Source of the DNA: Pithys albifrons albifrons
Lineage: Eukaryota > Chordata > Aves > Passeriformes > Thamnophilidae
NCBI RefSeq assembly: GCF_047495875.1
Contig: NC_092466.1
Span: 14,132,561 to 14,196,560, forward strand
Length of the DNA stretch: 64,000 nt
Direction: 5' to 3'
In this document: positions 28,241 through 41,500 of the stretch, in pieces
How the letters are laid out: each line of letters starts with the position of its first letter
How positions within the stretch are numbered: position 1 is the first letter of the stretch
The notes under the pieces: model-generated
Seen by the model: only the letters and a program-made list of their open reading frames with translations
Told to the model about the DNA's origin: nothing
The model's database searches: none
Translations under genes and position numbers: made by a program

Positions 28241-31020
28241 AGCATGGAGCTTTCACTCCCAGGGCGCCAGGGGCATTTCTTGGGCTCACACCCTGGCTCG
28301 AAGTGGGACCTGGGGCTCAGTGAGTGGAAGAGTGGCCTGAAAAGGCTCCTGCAGGGCAGGGCATGATGCTGTGTGGTCCCTCTTTTCACAAAGATGTGAG
28401 ATTTCTGTTTGCTTTGGTAATGGGAACAGAGTACAGCAGGCACTGACCCACTGGTGGTCATGGAGTCAGCAGGGTTTTGGGGTAAGGATCAGTGCAAGCA
28501 CCCACACAGCTGGACATGCTGATGGGTACTGGAGCAGGCCCTGCAGCTTCCTGCTGAAACCCTTTTCCAAGGTTAAAAATAGGACTTGGTTGCAAACTGA
28601 AAGCCTGGTTTGCATTCGCCCTCATTATGCTGATTGCTTATTTACATGCATGCAAATGGGGGAAAAGGCAGCGGCTCCTCCACCTGGGGACCCCTTGGCA
28701 CAGCATAGCCTGAACCCCACTGTGTAAATCCCTGCCAGGGGCTCTGCCACAGGATTGCCATCCACTCGCCAGGATCACCCTGAAAATGACCCATCAGCCC
28801 CTCCTGACATGCTGATGGAGGGATGAGCCACAGCCCCGTGCCCTCAGTGTGGTGGCCAGTGACACAGGGGTTACAGCAGCCTTTGCCTCTCCCCTCACCC
28901 TGCTCCACCAGATGTGCGTGTCCAGCTCCAGCTGTTCCCCATCAGCCTCCCCTGTGCAGCACCACCAGCCCCGGGATCCTTTTTCCACCAGGCCCCATGT
29001 CCTTCATTAGACACCAATTTGGTCTGACCCAGCTGCTCATTTTTCTTTCCACTGTGTGACATGTTTTCACCTGGCTCCTAATCTGTCTCCTTCCATTCAC
29101 AACTCAAGCTGTTTATGGATGTGTCTCTGTTCCCCCTGCTTTTCCCACCCCCTGGACAGAGCATCCATCAATAAAACCTCGCTGTGCACCCAAGCATCAG
29201 CACTTCCCTTCCTGGGACACCATTATCCCAATGGGGCCAAGGACACACGTTCCTCCCGCTCCCCACAGAGCCACTGCATCCCTCCTCAGCACCAGCAACA
29301 CATGGGGTTGGATGGCACTGTGTCACAGGAAGCTGGGGCACCCAGGACACCAGGGGCCTCTTCCTGGCTGGGAGGGGCCAGAGGGGCCCTGGCCCAAGGC
29401 TCTGTACTGTTTGGGGCTGCTCCCTCCAGGGAAGGTGCAGGGTGAGAGTGGCCCATGCCTGGGAGTGTCCCAAACCTTTGGGCATCATCTTGTGGAGTGG
29501 GGGCTGCACCTGCATCCCCCCATCTACAGGCAACAGATGCTTTAATGCCTGCCTGGGCCAGCAGCTGCTGCTTTCACAGGAGGATACAGCTGTGCCAAGG
29601 AGGAGGAGGAGGAAGATGAGGGGGGGCAGCTGGGGAGTCAAATCTGGAGGCACCAAAGCATAGGGGCTATGGCTGGGGAGCACCCTGGGGTGGGGCGTGG
29701 CCCTGGATGTGCATGGGGGATGCCTTTGCACGGGAGGGACATCACTCATCCTGCCTGTGTCTCCATCACCTCTGGGGCTCTTTCCTACTCCCCAGCAGCT
29801 GGCCCTGGGAACAGAGGGGTCCCTGTGCAGAGGCTGGGAGCATCCTGCTCCCTCCTGCTGCCCGCAGGGCGTTTTGCTTGTGACTGAGAAAGAATCCAAA
29901 TATGCCAGTGTATGGGGGGATTCCTGGAGAGCCCAAGGAGGACAGGGTTGGGAATAACCCATCAGGGCAGTGGGGCTGAGCTGCCAGCCTCTGCACCCTG
30001 TGTAGGAGGCAGGATTGAACCTGGAGGGTGGCAAGGAACACACAGAGGCAAGGGGTGCTGGCTCACCTGCCCAGCACTGCCTGGTAATGGGGCCCCAGTG
30101 ACCAGGGATTTGCTGCCATCTCCGCTGGGATGGAATGGGGGGAGCCAGGTGTGAGGGTCCTCCTCTCTTGGACCGACTGTTCCCCTCTTTCAGTTCACTG
30201 AGGCTCTCTCCCCTTCCTGTTTCCCACCAGCAGTAGGGGGGAATCCAAACTGGAACTAAAGCAGGGGCATTTTGTAAACCAGGAACAAAATAAAGCAAGT
30301 CAAGACTGAAGAGAGCAATGGAAACTCCCTCCTGCCTCTAGGATGCTGCTCTGCTTTATGAAGTCAGCCTCGTTTTCCCCAGACGATGAGCTCACCCCTG
30401 TACGGACACAGCCAGGCCAGCCCACATCCCTGCTGCACATCCCCAAAGAAGGGTTCCTCCTCACCCTTCCCAGCCCTGCCTGAGAACAGGGTCCTGAACC
30501 AGGCCAGGGTGCTGCCAGCACCCCCAAGGCTCCACAGGGCAGTGGGGCTTCAGGTGGGGACAAAACCTCAAGGGCTGGGTGCCAGGGCAGCAGCATGGCT
30601 GGAATGGCGGATACTGGCAGATCCAGGAAAACTGCTGTCCCCAACTCCATTCCCATCCCACAATGGGGATTGTTCTGGAAGCTGTGGGCAGGATGTGGCC
30701 CGGCCGGCTCCATGCCTGACTCACATCCTTGCCATCTAGGAGGGAGCTGCTGGAGAGCCACAGCTCCAGCACACTTCCCTACAGGGCTGGGATGCAGGAT
30801 GGGCGCTAGTGGGAACCCCTCCATGGCTGGGATCTGCTGCTCCCCCATCCCCAAGCTGCTCCCTCCCGAACAACCCCTCTCGAAAATCCCCCATCATCAC
30901 CCAGGTCCCTGTGGGACCAGGAGTGGCTCCTTCCAAAAACAGGCGGGAGCCTCCCGGCAGAGCTGGCGTTCCTGGGGGAAGAGCTGCAGCAGAGCGAGGC
31001 ATTTGCACTAAGTGATCACA

Positions 31021-31026
31021 TTTATT
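31021..31026 (-). terminator. TRIM8 poly(A) signal
   Basis: TTTATT on the + strand is AATAAA in the TRIM8 sense. It is the last such hexamer before the sequence turns GC-rich, and is followed in sense by TGTGATCACTTAGTG. Further AATAAA hexamers (+ strand TTTATT at 31226-31231 and 31230-31235) lie about 0.2 kb upstream and may give a shorter form. Confidence 0.6.
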
Positions 31027-31034
31027 TGAATATT

Positions 31035-31061
31035 TTGTGTGTGTGTGTGTTTGTGTGTGTA
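31035..31061 (-). repeat. CA-repeat in the TRIM8 3' UTR
   Basis: A GT run on the + strand interrupted once by TTT. In the TRIM8 message it is an ACAC run about 10 bases before the final poly(A) signal. Confidence 0.85.
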
Positions 31062-31925
31062 TCTAAAATCGGTTACAGAATAAATACCTGTGCCTTATAG
31101 CAGGAAGTCCACTTTTTTTTATACAAAGTGCTTGTTACAGGAAGTTGCATCAGCGATACACAGGATGGGGGTGCGTTTCGGCCACGCTTCCCCTCCTGAA
31201 AAGTAGAACAGAATTTTTTTTTTAATTTATTTATTCGTGTTTTTTTAAAGTTTCTTTTCCCTTTTTTTTGTGCATTAAATTTCCTGCCATTGTGTATTTA
31301 CAAATCTCTGAAAGAAGGAAAAAAAATGCCAATATGCATGATAAGTGGCCTCATAACACAAAAAACCCCAGCCTTTAAAAAAAAAGGTAACAAACCCAAA
31401 ATCTACAAGTATCATTTCATACTGAATCAATGATAGATTTTTTGTTTTCTTTTTAAAAAGGGAAAGAAAGGGGTGGGGGAAAGGGAAAAACAACCAAAAC
31501 AGAAAAAATGAACTTGGAGAAATGGAAAGAGAGAAGGTGCCATTGTCCCTTCTGAAGTTTTCCAAAGGCAAGAGAGGAGTGAGGAAGAGCGCGACGCACA
31601 GACCCAGACGTCCGACTGAAATCCCCATCAATTTCTTCTTAGTAATTTCTCCCTCGTGTTTTCCCAGCGAGGGGCAGGAAGGACTTTCCAAAATTAAATT
31701 AAAAAAAGGAATTAAAATGAAAAAAATTATTATTTAATTTTAAAAGGATTTTAAAAAAAAGGAAGATATGATAGAACAACCCTCCCCAAAATCCTGGAGG
31801 GGTGTGAGGCAGGGGAAAAATTGGGTTTGATTTAAAAGGGGTTAAAAAAAAAAAAAAGAAAAGCCAAAGCAAACCAGACTTTTCTCTGAACACGTCATCA
31901 AGCAGGACTCTCTGGAGAGTATGAT

Positions 31926-31953
31926 GGTTAACTGGTGACGGTTAACTGGTGAC
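31926..31953 (-). repeat. Perfect 14-bp tandem duplication across the TRIM8 stop codon
   Basis: The unit GGTTAACTGGTGAC (+ strand) occupies 31926-31939 and 31940-31953 with no mismatch. In the TRIM8 sense, the first-read copy carries the final Val-Thr-Ser codons and TAA; the second lies wholly in the 3' UTR. Confidence 0.95.
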
Positions 31954-32549
31954 GTAGTGTTTCGCCGATGGCTGGCCATAGACCCTATAGAAATCCTGCC
32001 GCCCGTGCTGCTGGGATGCGTCAATCCATTCCCTCACGGCAAGTCCCGGGAGCGACTGGGGGACGGCAGGGGCGGGCGGCAGTGGGTGGGAGTACTCCTG
32101 CGACGAGACTGTCCAGGGGAAGTGCCCCGACCGCGGGTAGGGCTGGTGCCCACTGTGGTTGGACACAGAGGAACAGTAACAGTTATCCACAGAGCAGACG
32201 AGGATTTTGCGCCCGCCGTACTGGGAAAGCACGGACTGCTGAGATGACGTGGTGTTGGGGTAGTGAGATGGGTTGAAGACGGAGCCCGAGTGCACCGGCT
32301 GCGGGCCGCTAGGAAGTCCAACTATGTGCTGCGTGGAGCTACAAGGCACCATGGCTTGTGCGGACTGCCCCTCGCCAGCTGAAGCGCCCTGGCTCATGTA
32401 CTGGCTCGCCACAGTCCCGGACGATGGCTCGAGGAAGCTGCCCTCGGGGAAGGCGGTGGAGTGCTTGCGCTTCTCCGCGCCGGAGTTGCTGACGGTGCAG
32501 GGGTACATGGGGATACTCTGCAGGAAGGGGACGGGGGTGCTCAGAGGAC
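31942..32549 (-). CDS. TRIM8: TRIM8 exon 6 (residues 350-551 and stop)
   Basis: Follows TGTGCAG and completes the Gly350 codon split after its first base. It encodes STPVPFLQS, the basic GAEKRKH patch thought to serve nuclear import, a Ser/Gln/Tyr-rich low-complexity tail with [10 protein letters not shown], and the terminal [12 protein letters not shown]. In humans, truncating variants in this exon are known to cause a neurodevelopmental and renal disorder, so the tail matters. The stop codon lies in a perfect tandem duplication. Confidence 0.98.
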
Positions 32550-35500
32550 CTGCACAGGGCAACAGGAGAGGGGAACTGCATCAAGCACAGCATGGAACAG
32601 CTCTAGGGCACTCTGGACATTTATCTGAACCTGCAGTGAAGCCCAAGACCTGCTCTCCAGCCCCACGTGAGCAGAGGTTGGTCCCCCAGCCCACCCCACC
32701 AGCGGCAAACTGGGCACACAGCCACACACAGGAGGATTTACAGGTTTAGTTCTGGGCCCTTGCCAGCAGGCTGGGAGCAGCCCCGGGTACTGCTCTGCGA
32801 ACAGTTCATGTCCACAGTCCCTAAGAGAACTGGGGCAGGACAACCTGGGGGACAAACCCAAATCCCCCAAGGAGAGAGAACTGGGAAGCCTCCGCAGGAC
32901 ATGGTCTGGTTCCAAGCACGGACTGGGGGCTGTGGGACCACGTTGGCCCCTGGCTGTCCCTTCCCACATCCTGACCCACATTTTTCCACTGACTTTTCCT
33001 GCCAATGGCCAGCCCCCAAAAAATCCTGTATTTCAGGGTTTCATGTAATCCCAAACCCCACCCATTTCACAAACCAAGGGAAGTGCCCTAGGGAGAGTCA
33101 GGAGCTGGCTTCAAGACTCCCTATGCCCCTGCTGACTGCAGAGGGGCTCCCAAGGGTCCCTGTACCCTGAGAGCTCTCCCCATCCCTTTGTACTGGGATC
33201 CACAGGGCACCCAGCTATGGCTACAGGGAGTGAGTCCCATGCCCCCACACACCACAGCCCTCAGGTTTCACCCACCTTCCAGCAACTTCCTCAATTGCTT
33301 CTCTTTCTTGGCGATCTCATTCAGGAAGAGCTTGGAGTTGAGGTGGCCAATTTTGGGTGGGGGCAGGCTGCCACCTGTACAGTTCTGGGTCCTGTTGAGG
33401 ATGATGGGCAGAGAGGAGAGACAAGTTAGACTCAGGAGAGGGTCAGAAGCTCCTTCCCCCATACCCTGACAGGGCCAGACCCCCTCCACAGACAAAGGCA
33501 GAAGGGAGCTGCCTCTGGCAGGCAGGACCTTCCCTGTCTAGCTTTGCTGTGAACATCCCATCCTAGGGCACACCTCATGCTGCCCATGTGTCCCCTGCAT
33601 GGCCATCCCAGCTCACCTCTGCTGGTGCTGACTTTAACCCTCTGCGGTTTATTCAGGGATCTCCCTCTCCAGACCCTTCCCTGTCTTTGCCCCAGTGGAG
33701 CTGGACTTAGCCCTGCACCCCAGTCTGGCTGGTCCCAACTTGGCTGGGTTGCTGGGTCCCAGTTCTGCTCTCCCACAAGCACATTGCTACATTGCACCTA
33801 GTCCAAGGGTTTAATGATTTAATGGCTGCACAAGATTTTTTCATAATTTCAGACAGAGAGGGAAGCTGAGGCACAGCACATGTCTCTCCCAGGCCCTGTA
33901 GCACCCATGGCCCCAGTTCTCCTTGTGTTGTTGTGCCCCTGTGAACATGAACGTGCCCTTCCCCCACGATCATGAATGGCTGCACTTACCTGTCCATTAA
34001 GATTTTCACAGACTTGGTGTTCTAGGAGTAGAAGGAGAAGCTCTGGTCAGTAAGGCCAGTCCCTGCCATAGCAGCCATGTCCCCCTTTCAGTGTCAGCTT
34101 CTGTGACCCCCCACGAGGACACAGGCTGCCCGAGAGTGCTGAGCCCCCTCTGGCCCAGCATGGGCTGCCCCAGCCCCATCTCCAGGCTGTGGCACCTCCT
34201 CATTCGAGGCCTGCACTGAGCCTGCTCGACTCTTCCTTGCCTCCTCCCACTGCTGAGCCCTCTGGAGGCATCAGCCAGCCCTGCCAGAGTCCCCAGCCTG
34301 CTCCCTGCCATGCCCCACACCTCCCCACACAACCAGACCTCCTCAGAGCCCCCATCCCACCCCCGACATGGGCAGCTTGTCTTACCTTCATGAAGTTTAT
34401 GTCCTCAGTTTTGTCGAACATGACCTGGACAGAGCTAAGGAGCTTCTTGGCCTCCTGCATGCGCTCGTTGAGGTGCAGGACCTGGGCTGCATTCTCGTTG
34501 CAGAACTTGGCCTGGGCCTTGTCCAGGATCTCCATGGTCTTCCGCAAGTCCTCATCCAAGATCTGGTGCATCTTCTCGTACTGCAGACGAACCTCATCCT
34601 TCAGCTGGCTCACTTTCTCCTAGGGAGAGGAGCAGGGTCAGGCCCTCTGCGCCCTCCAACCTCTCCCATAATGTCCCAGGACATCTGGGTCCTGTCCCCA
34701 GCAGGGGAGTGTGCAACCTGAAAGCTGCACCCCAGGACTACTCTCCTGCATCACCCACAAAGACCCAACCCTGCCATCAGCTACCACATGGGACTCCTAT
34801 GGGCCAGATCCAACAGAGACATGGAAGAGGTTTGGTAGGTTCAGCAGATCCCTGGATGTACTTCCTGAGATCCATGTGGGAATTGCCTCCAGAGAGCTGA
34901 TGCCAAGCAACAATCTGCTGCACCGCCAATTGAGGCTACTCTGAAAAGCCCCATCTATCCCCATCTTCATTGCCTTTCCCATCCCCATCCTCATCCCCAG
35001 CTCCACCCCACGCTGGAGACACTTCGTGCTCCACAGACCCTCCCTTCATGCTCTGGGAGGTCAAAGGGCTTTAAGCACCATGAATTGGTCTTGGTTTTCA
35101 CTGTGTTCCAGCAAAACACTTGCTTGCATCTCTTCCATCTCCTGGGTATTTCAGCAGTTTATTCAGGGATCTCCCTCTCCAGACCCTTCCCTTCCACTCA
35201 GGATGAAGCAGACAGCCTGGGGAAATCTGTGCTGAGCTGAGGGCAGGATGGGCCATCTGATAATCAGACAGCCTTGTTCCTCATCTCCCAACTCACCCTA
35301 GGACTCAAAAGGCTATGGGGCAGCTCCAAACACATTCTGTCCCGCAAAGCATGGCTGCCAAGGCTGGAATGGAGGCAGCAGATCTCTCCAACTACTCTTC
35401 CTGTGCAGGTCTGCCTTCCCCCCTGCCCACCTGTCCCTTGTATCCCAGGAACTTGTCCCTGTTGTGCCATGGGGTAACAGTCCTCAAGACTGGCCGCAGC

Positions 35501-38500
35501 ACATTGAAGAACCAGTTACCTCGACCAGTCGCTTGTCTGATTCCAGCTTGTAGAGCTGCTCTTCGATGTCCTGCTCCCGCTCCTCCAGGCGGTCCTGCTG
35601 CTTCATCAGCATCTTCTGCAGAGGTGGAAGAGAGAAACATTGTCAGAGTCCAGTGGCAACACATGCTGGTGCTGCCCACACCAGCTCTGTCCATGTGGTT
35701 TGGGAGGGACACTGCCTTTTCCCAGCAGGATGCCACTGCCGAGCTGAAAGCCCATGCATAGCTGGCAGAGCTGGAAACCTGACTATTTCAATGGCCACAC
35801 AGAGGGGCTGTGTGTGCTGGGATGCATTATCAGCTGGAGACCTTGGTTTGTGTTCTCTGGATGGGGGCAGCCCCTCACATAACTCTCTGCAACCCGGTCA
35901 GTGGGGCTGGGTCAGAGCCAAGCCCTGGGGACCTTGGTGGGGACGCGGAGAGTCTCATCTCCCACTAAGGCAGCACCGTTTTGAGGCCCATCACCCATCG
36001 CCAGGAGGCTCCTGTTAGACATCACCACGTCCCTCACGCCCCTGTACGCCATGCCAAAGCCTTTCTCCCTTCTCCGCCTCCATGACAAGCCCCAGAGGCA
36101 GCATCAGCGTAATCAAGAGGGACAGAGTGAGGAGGAACGGAGCCTCCCCCCGCCTCACTGCCAGCCCCCAGCCCTGCTTCTCAGGGCTGGGCCTGGGCCA
36201 TCAGCCCAGTAACTGGGACAAAACCTTTTCCGCAGCTACCAGTGCGAGCACCTCCCTCCTGTGTGCTTCCCCAGCCAGAGTGAAACCCACTGCCCCTGAG
36301 AGAAGGGCTCCACCTTTGTGAGCAGGAGCAGGGCTTCCCAAAACAACCCTCAGAATCAACTCCAAATATTCCCCCTCCATGGTCAGTAGAGGGGAAAAGC
36401 CAGGACACCAACAGCTCAAGGAGAAGGGCTTGGCCCAGCACAGAGACACGGCGTTAAAGAGACTTGACAACGGGGGTGAGATGCGAAGAAACCGGCAGCG
36501 AGAATGAATTTCGAGGGGATTATTGCTATTATAAACCGCCACTCGGGAATTTATAATCAAGTAATTAATTCCTGGACGAGGCGGGAGGGGGAGGGTGGCA
36601 GAGGCGCTGCCGGGATTAATTGCATTGCAGGGAAAGGCTGTCACCTCCGACTCAATTCAGGAGGAGGAATGCGAAGCCTCCTCCCTCCTGTTGTTTTTCT
36701 TAAGGTCTCGGGCACCTCCAGCCTCGCTGTCGCTGGGCTCCTACCACTAATAATAATGAGGAGCTAAAAAAACCTGGCTTCCCACTTGAGGCACGCTCCG
36801 CATGCATGCCCGGGGCCCACGCATGTGCACCCACCCAGGCACATGCAGACAGACACAGACAGCACATCCAGTGAAACAGGGGCCGAGGGGCAGCCACAGC
36901 AATTCACAGCCCCAGGCACTGAGGGACATTTGCTGGCACGTGCATACAGAAATAGGGGGACCTGCAGCATCCAAGGACATCACTGCTGCTCCTGCTGCTT
37001 TTAAGACCAGACGAAGAGGGGGGAGCATCCACACAGAGAAAGATTTGATGCATGTATTAAATATCTCATTTTTTCATTGTAAAAGGGTTGTTATTTGTGC
37101 TGCTGCAGCATCAGGAGTCTGCAGCCCACTCCCAGGCTAAACATGATGGGAAATGAGCTCTGGAGAGTGAGAGCAACACCACTTCCTTGGAGAGAGCCAA
37201 GGGTACTAGGCAGGAACCACGTCCCAAGTCCTGTGCTGGCAGCCAGCCCCGAGTGCAGGGTTGCTGGGGAATTTTCTGAGGGCTCAGATGGGGTTTTGGT
37301 TCCAGCACCAGGCAGAGCTGTGAGGTGGATGGGCAGTATCTCCATGCAGCCAGGCTAAGAACTGGTGGGCAGCAAGCTGCCTTCCCACATCCCTGCTTGC
37401 AGGAGGCACGTTGAGTGTGGGGGCCAGGGCTGGTTATGCTGAGCTGCTCGCTCTCTACACCAGAGCGCCAAAGGACAGAGCAAGCTTTGCACTGAGCCCT
37501 TCCCTGTGCCTCCCTCCCTGCCACAGAGATTCACCACCTCCACCACAGGCAGCCAGACCCACCCTGCACCAGCACACCAGGATGACAGCCGAGTTCAGCA
37601 GGGTCTCTGAGAGCAGCCCAGTCCTCTGCCTGACTTCCCTGTCTGACAGCTGGGACAGGGACGTGGAAAAACATAGAAGAGGATCCAAGGCTTATAGCTG
37701 GCCAGGCACAGGGGCCAGATCCCCATTCTGCTCCAACATATCAGGTATCTGATATGGATGCATCTGAGGTGGCCCCTGCCCTTCTCCCCGATGATGACGG
37801 GATCCTCTCACGGGGGAAGCAAGGCTTTCCCATCACTGCCAGATGCCAGGCACGCAGAGGCCACTCTGCCAACCCCACTGGTGTGAGGGACACCCGAGGG
37901 ACGCACTGAACGGCCCCGGACATGCACGTACCATCATCCTGCAGCTGCCGTGGCAGAGCTGCCAACCTTTGTGTTTTGTAACAAACCTTAGACTGCTCCA
38001 CTCCTGGAATCATACAATTAATGAAATCACAAATATACACAGGGACATATAAGTTTTTATAAATATAGGTTAATTTAATAGCCCCTCACAGGTGGAAAAA
38101 GTTGACAAAAATCCAAACTAAAGCCATAGAAATCAGAGAGAATAGAGGACATGCAGTGTTTTCTTTAAATCTTACACTGAGCCAATCTCTTGATTTTAGG
38201 TCTATTTAAAAACTGTCCACGCCTGAGATTCCACTGGGATGGGAGGGCTTTTCACTCACAGCAGCAAAACCTTAACAAGACACATGGATATATGAACTAC
38301 CCCTTCATCAGCGAGGGGCAAAATCTCATTGTCTACGCAGCACAGGCCAAATTCCTTAGGTATTTTGAAAAGGAAAATATATCCCTTCCCCTTCCATCCC
38401 CTCCCAAATCTGGTATTTCTGAAGTCATGAACTCCTCCTCCTCCAGGATCAGAATTTCTCGGGGTAATTTCTCATATTTCATGCATGACCTTGATGCTGG

Positions 38501-41500
38501 GAGAGCCGCAGTTCCCTCCACACAGGCACCCTTCCCAGGCTCTGAGCAACTCTGATCCCAGTTTGTCTTCTGAGACAAGTCACCAGTTTCCGAAATGGAC
38601 GCTTTAAAATGTTCTGTATTCCAACACCAGCTGAGAGTGAACTCATCTCATTAATAAATAAATTAATCGGTGGCTGGGGTAAGTGGCTGGTCCATCGTGA
38701 CCCCACTGGCCCCAGGGAGACAGAGCTAAGTTGATGGACATCATCTTGTTCTGAGATGAATGTAATCTTCCCCATGGAAAAAAGTAAAGTGCAGGTACAA
38801 ACATGCTGAGCCCATAGAGGGAGTTGGCAAACGTGCTGTAGGCATCAGTCCTGCATGGGAGCAGGACCACTGAAGGTGGAAGGAGCGACAAGCAGGGGCT
38901 ATCCTTTGCTTGCCCATTGGAAGTCCCACCACCACTGGAGCAGGGATTCCTGGGGAACCGTCGTGGCAAGTTGGTGGGGTATCAAGGTCACACAGAGAGG
39001 GAAACGCTACTTGGAGGGACATCTCTGCAGGAAGCAAAGCAAGCACTGCAAAGTCTCATTGCAGGGAGGGTGCACACAGCTGGTCCCTGTGGGATTGTGT
39101 TGGAGGAAGGCTTGCTGACCATTGCATCCACCCAGTGCCTGCTGGGAGGAAACCACTATCAGGGAAACACTATGCTTGCTCTGTGTGCACTTTATTGCAC
39201 CTTCCACTCAGTCCCCCTGAATCTGCAGTGACCCCAGCTCCCAGTGGCCACCTCAGTGTGGGACATATCCACCCTGCAGGCAGGGAATGGGGCAATGCCT
39301 GCTGGGGACAGGCAGAGAAGAACTTCTGCAACATTAAATGTCTGCAGCCACAAGACAGGAAGGTGGTAATAAAAGTTTAACAGCTCGAGTGATACAAGGC
39401 ATCTAGGCCCCTTATCTGAGAGCCATTGCATGGCTGCAGCACAAGTATCAGATGTGTTAACACACATGGGTCCAGCTTGGACAGCTGGACAGCCCCTCAC
39501 TGCAAAGGGGGTACTGGGGTGTGGGAAGGAGCTCACACCCACCCAAGACCTCCCAGACAGGGAAAAATCTGTGGCAAGATGTCTTCCTGGCTTGTCTTAG
39601 GCTGGTCTCACCACTGTCCTCTCCCAAAGGGTAGAGCTAAGCCTGTGGTCACTGCTGAACCCACGATAACAGCAGATTATGCCCCTGCCCCGTCTGAGGC
39701 CCAGCACTCTCCTCATCCCCCTTCACAGCCCTCAGCAGTCCATGGCCTTGGGGCAGCAAAATCCCAAAACATACCCCAAGGTTTCATCTTCTCTGAGGCT
39801 GGTCAAGGCTCTTGTGTGCCTCCTAAGGAGAGCTGGCAGGGGACAGCATGTGGTGCCTCTTCCCTGGGGTGTGCGAGTGCTCACCAGCCCATGCCCAACT
39901 CCCAGCAGGGTCAGGAAGGACCCTGGCAGCTTCATCTGGGGTAGTGCAGTGCCCCATGCCCTGCCAAGCTGCTGTGGTGTTAGACAAGAGCTGGAGGAGT
40001 GAAAAGCCTTGCTGTGTTCACAAGGTAAATGAATCCCACACAGCTTCTCTGGTATCTAAAAAGCGCTGTGCATCCTTCAGGGCCGTTCACCTCGCAAGAG
40101 CAACCACGTTCCCACATACTGACCGGCAGGATGCTTGCAGATGCTAATTCCCAATAACCTGTGCTGAAACTGTCTGTGGGTTTGGAGGGTACTATTGCAA
40201 GGCAGGTGGATAAACCACAAGAGAGCACAGCCCTTGTTCCTGGAGGTAACTGGGGGGAGCTGAGAGCCAGAGTGCCCCACTTTAACCACAGCTGGACAGC
40301 TGGCCCAGGGCAGGCGTGTTCGCTTCTCAGCCTCTCTCCTTCCTCCTCCTCTGCACCCAGGCCTTCCCCTCACCGCCAAATCCCAGCCACGGAGTGAATA
40401 AGGACATTGTTTGCAGTCACCGGAAAGGCAGAACGGAGGGCGCAGCTTGGAGCACAAGGGGGGGACAGGGTGAGGAGGAGGAGGAAGGTGGAACCGGAGC
40501 AAGGAAGCCGCAAAGGGCAGATGCCTGTTGTGGGAATGGCTCCAGACATCTGCAAGTCAGCCCAGGGACTGGGATCAAGGGCCCCCATTGAGAGACATGT
40601 CCCAGCACGTTGCTAGAGACGGGCCTGAAGTCACAGTGACTGAATTTTAATGCATCAAGAGCCCTGGACCAAGGAGGCAAATGCAACCTTTCGCCTCTCC
40701 GTGCCTCCCACACACAGGCTCCCCTCTCCCCAGCCCTGCTCTGCTGTCAGCTGGGCAGTTTTCTGAGAAAAACCCACGCGGTGAGCTATTTTCATCCTTT
40801 CTGAAAGCGTTCCCCCACCTGCTACACATCAGCACCTTGTCACTGTGCACATCTGGGGCACAGCACCCTAGTGCCCCCCACAAAACAGGATCTCACACAC
40901 TGCCACAGTCCAAGGGGACGAGTCTCAGAAGCCCAAACCCCCTGAAGCATCCTTCCCTCCCTCCCACGGTCTCTTGCTAAACAGACCCAGGCAAAATCAG
41001 CTCTTTCAAAATCCCCACGGCCCACATGGCACTCACAGGAGACTGATCCTCTTACAGGGACAGGAAGGAAATGCTTTCATGTTGGGGTTTCATCTTGCAC
41101 ACATTTACAGTAAGTACCAGGCAGGAGTGGAGGTCTCCAATCAGAGCAGGAGGCCTTACCTCCCCTGGACAGCCCAAAGCACACACATTGCTCCAGGCTT
41201 TGGGTTTTCTCACGGTGGTACCTGTGCAGAGATGAGGCTGTTTTATTGTCAGCAGGGGAAGGAAGAGAGGAGAGGAACAGCCTCCAAGATATTAATAGCT
41301 GCCCCAGCTAGGAAGGGATGGGAGCAGCAGCACAGGCATCAAAGAGACCCCCTTGCTAGCATAGAGGGACCTGCTGAGCACTGGGAGAGCCGGTGCTTTG
41401 TAGAAAGCGATGGAGGCCAAATATTCAGTGCCAGCTTGGGGAAACAGGATGCAGGATGCCTCTTGCAAGAGCAGATCTCCACCCTGTTCTCATGCTGGGG

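Larger units (their letters stand above)
20671..31004. other. ARL3-TRIM8 intergenic region
   Basis: About 10.3 kb between the 3' ends of two convergent genes. It contains a tandem duplication (21103), an ancient LINE relic (23380), a poly(A) tract (24197), and candidate constrained segments at 24950, 26755 and 28000. From about 27060 to 31000 the DNA is GC-rich and yields long chance open frames on both strands, the longest 376 codons on the - strand at 29168-30298. Their composition (Pro, Ser, Trp and Cys rich, no domain) and lack of family likeness argue against coding. Confidence 0.8.
31005..31941 (-). other. TRIM8: TRIM8 3' UTR
   Basis: Runs from just after the TRIM8 stop codon to a canonical poly(A) signal near the left end, about 0.94 kb. 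It is rich in A and T homopolymer runs. In mRNA order a CA-repeat sits directly before the final poly(A) signal. The left edge is an estimate from the signal position. Confidence 0.65.

Noticed and set aside
29168..30298. 376-codon open frame on the - strand, the longest in the window outside TRIM8
   Set aside because: It lies in GC-rich intergenic DNA where stops are rare, overlaps other long frames on the opposite strand, is rich in Pro, Ser, Trp and Cys, and has no domain, no clear splice context and no family I recognise. RNA-seq or cross-species dN/dS would be decisive.
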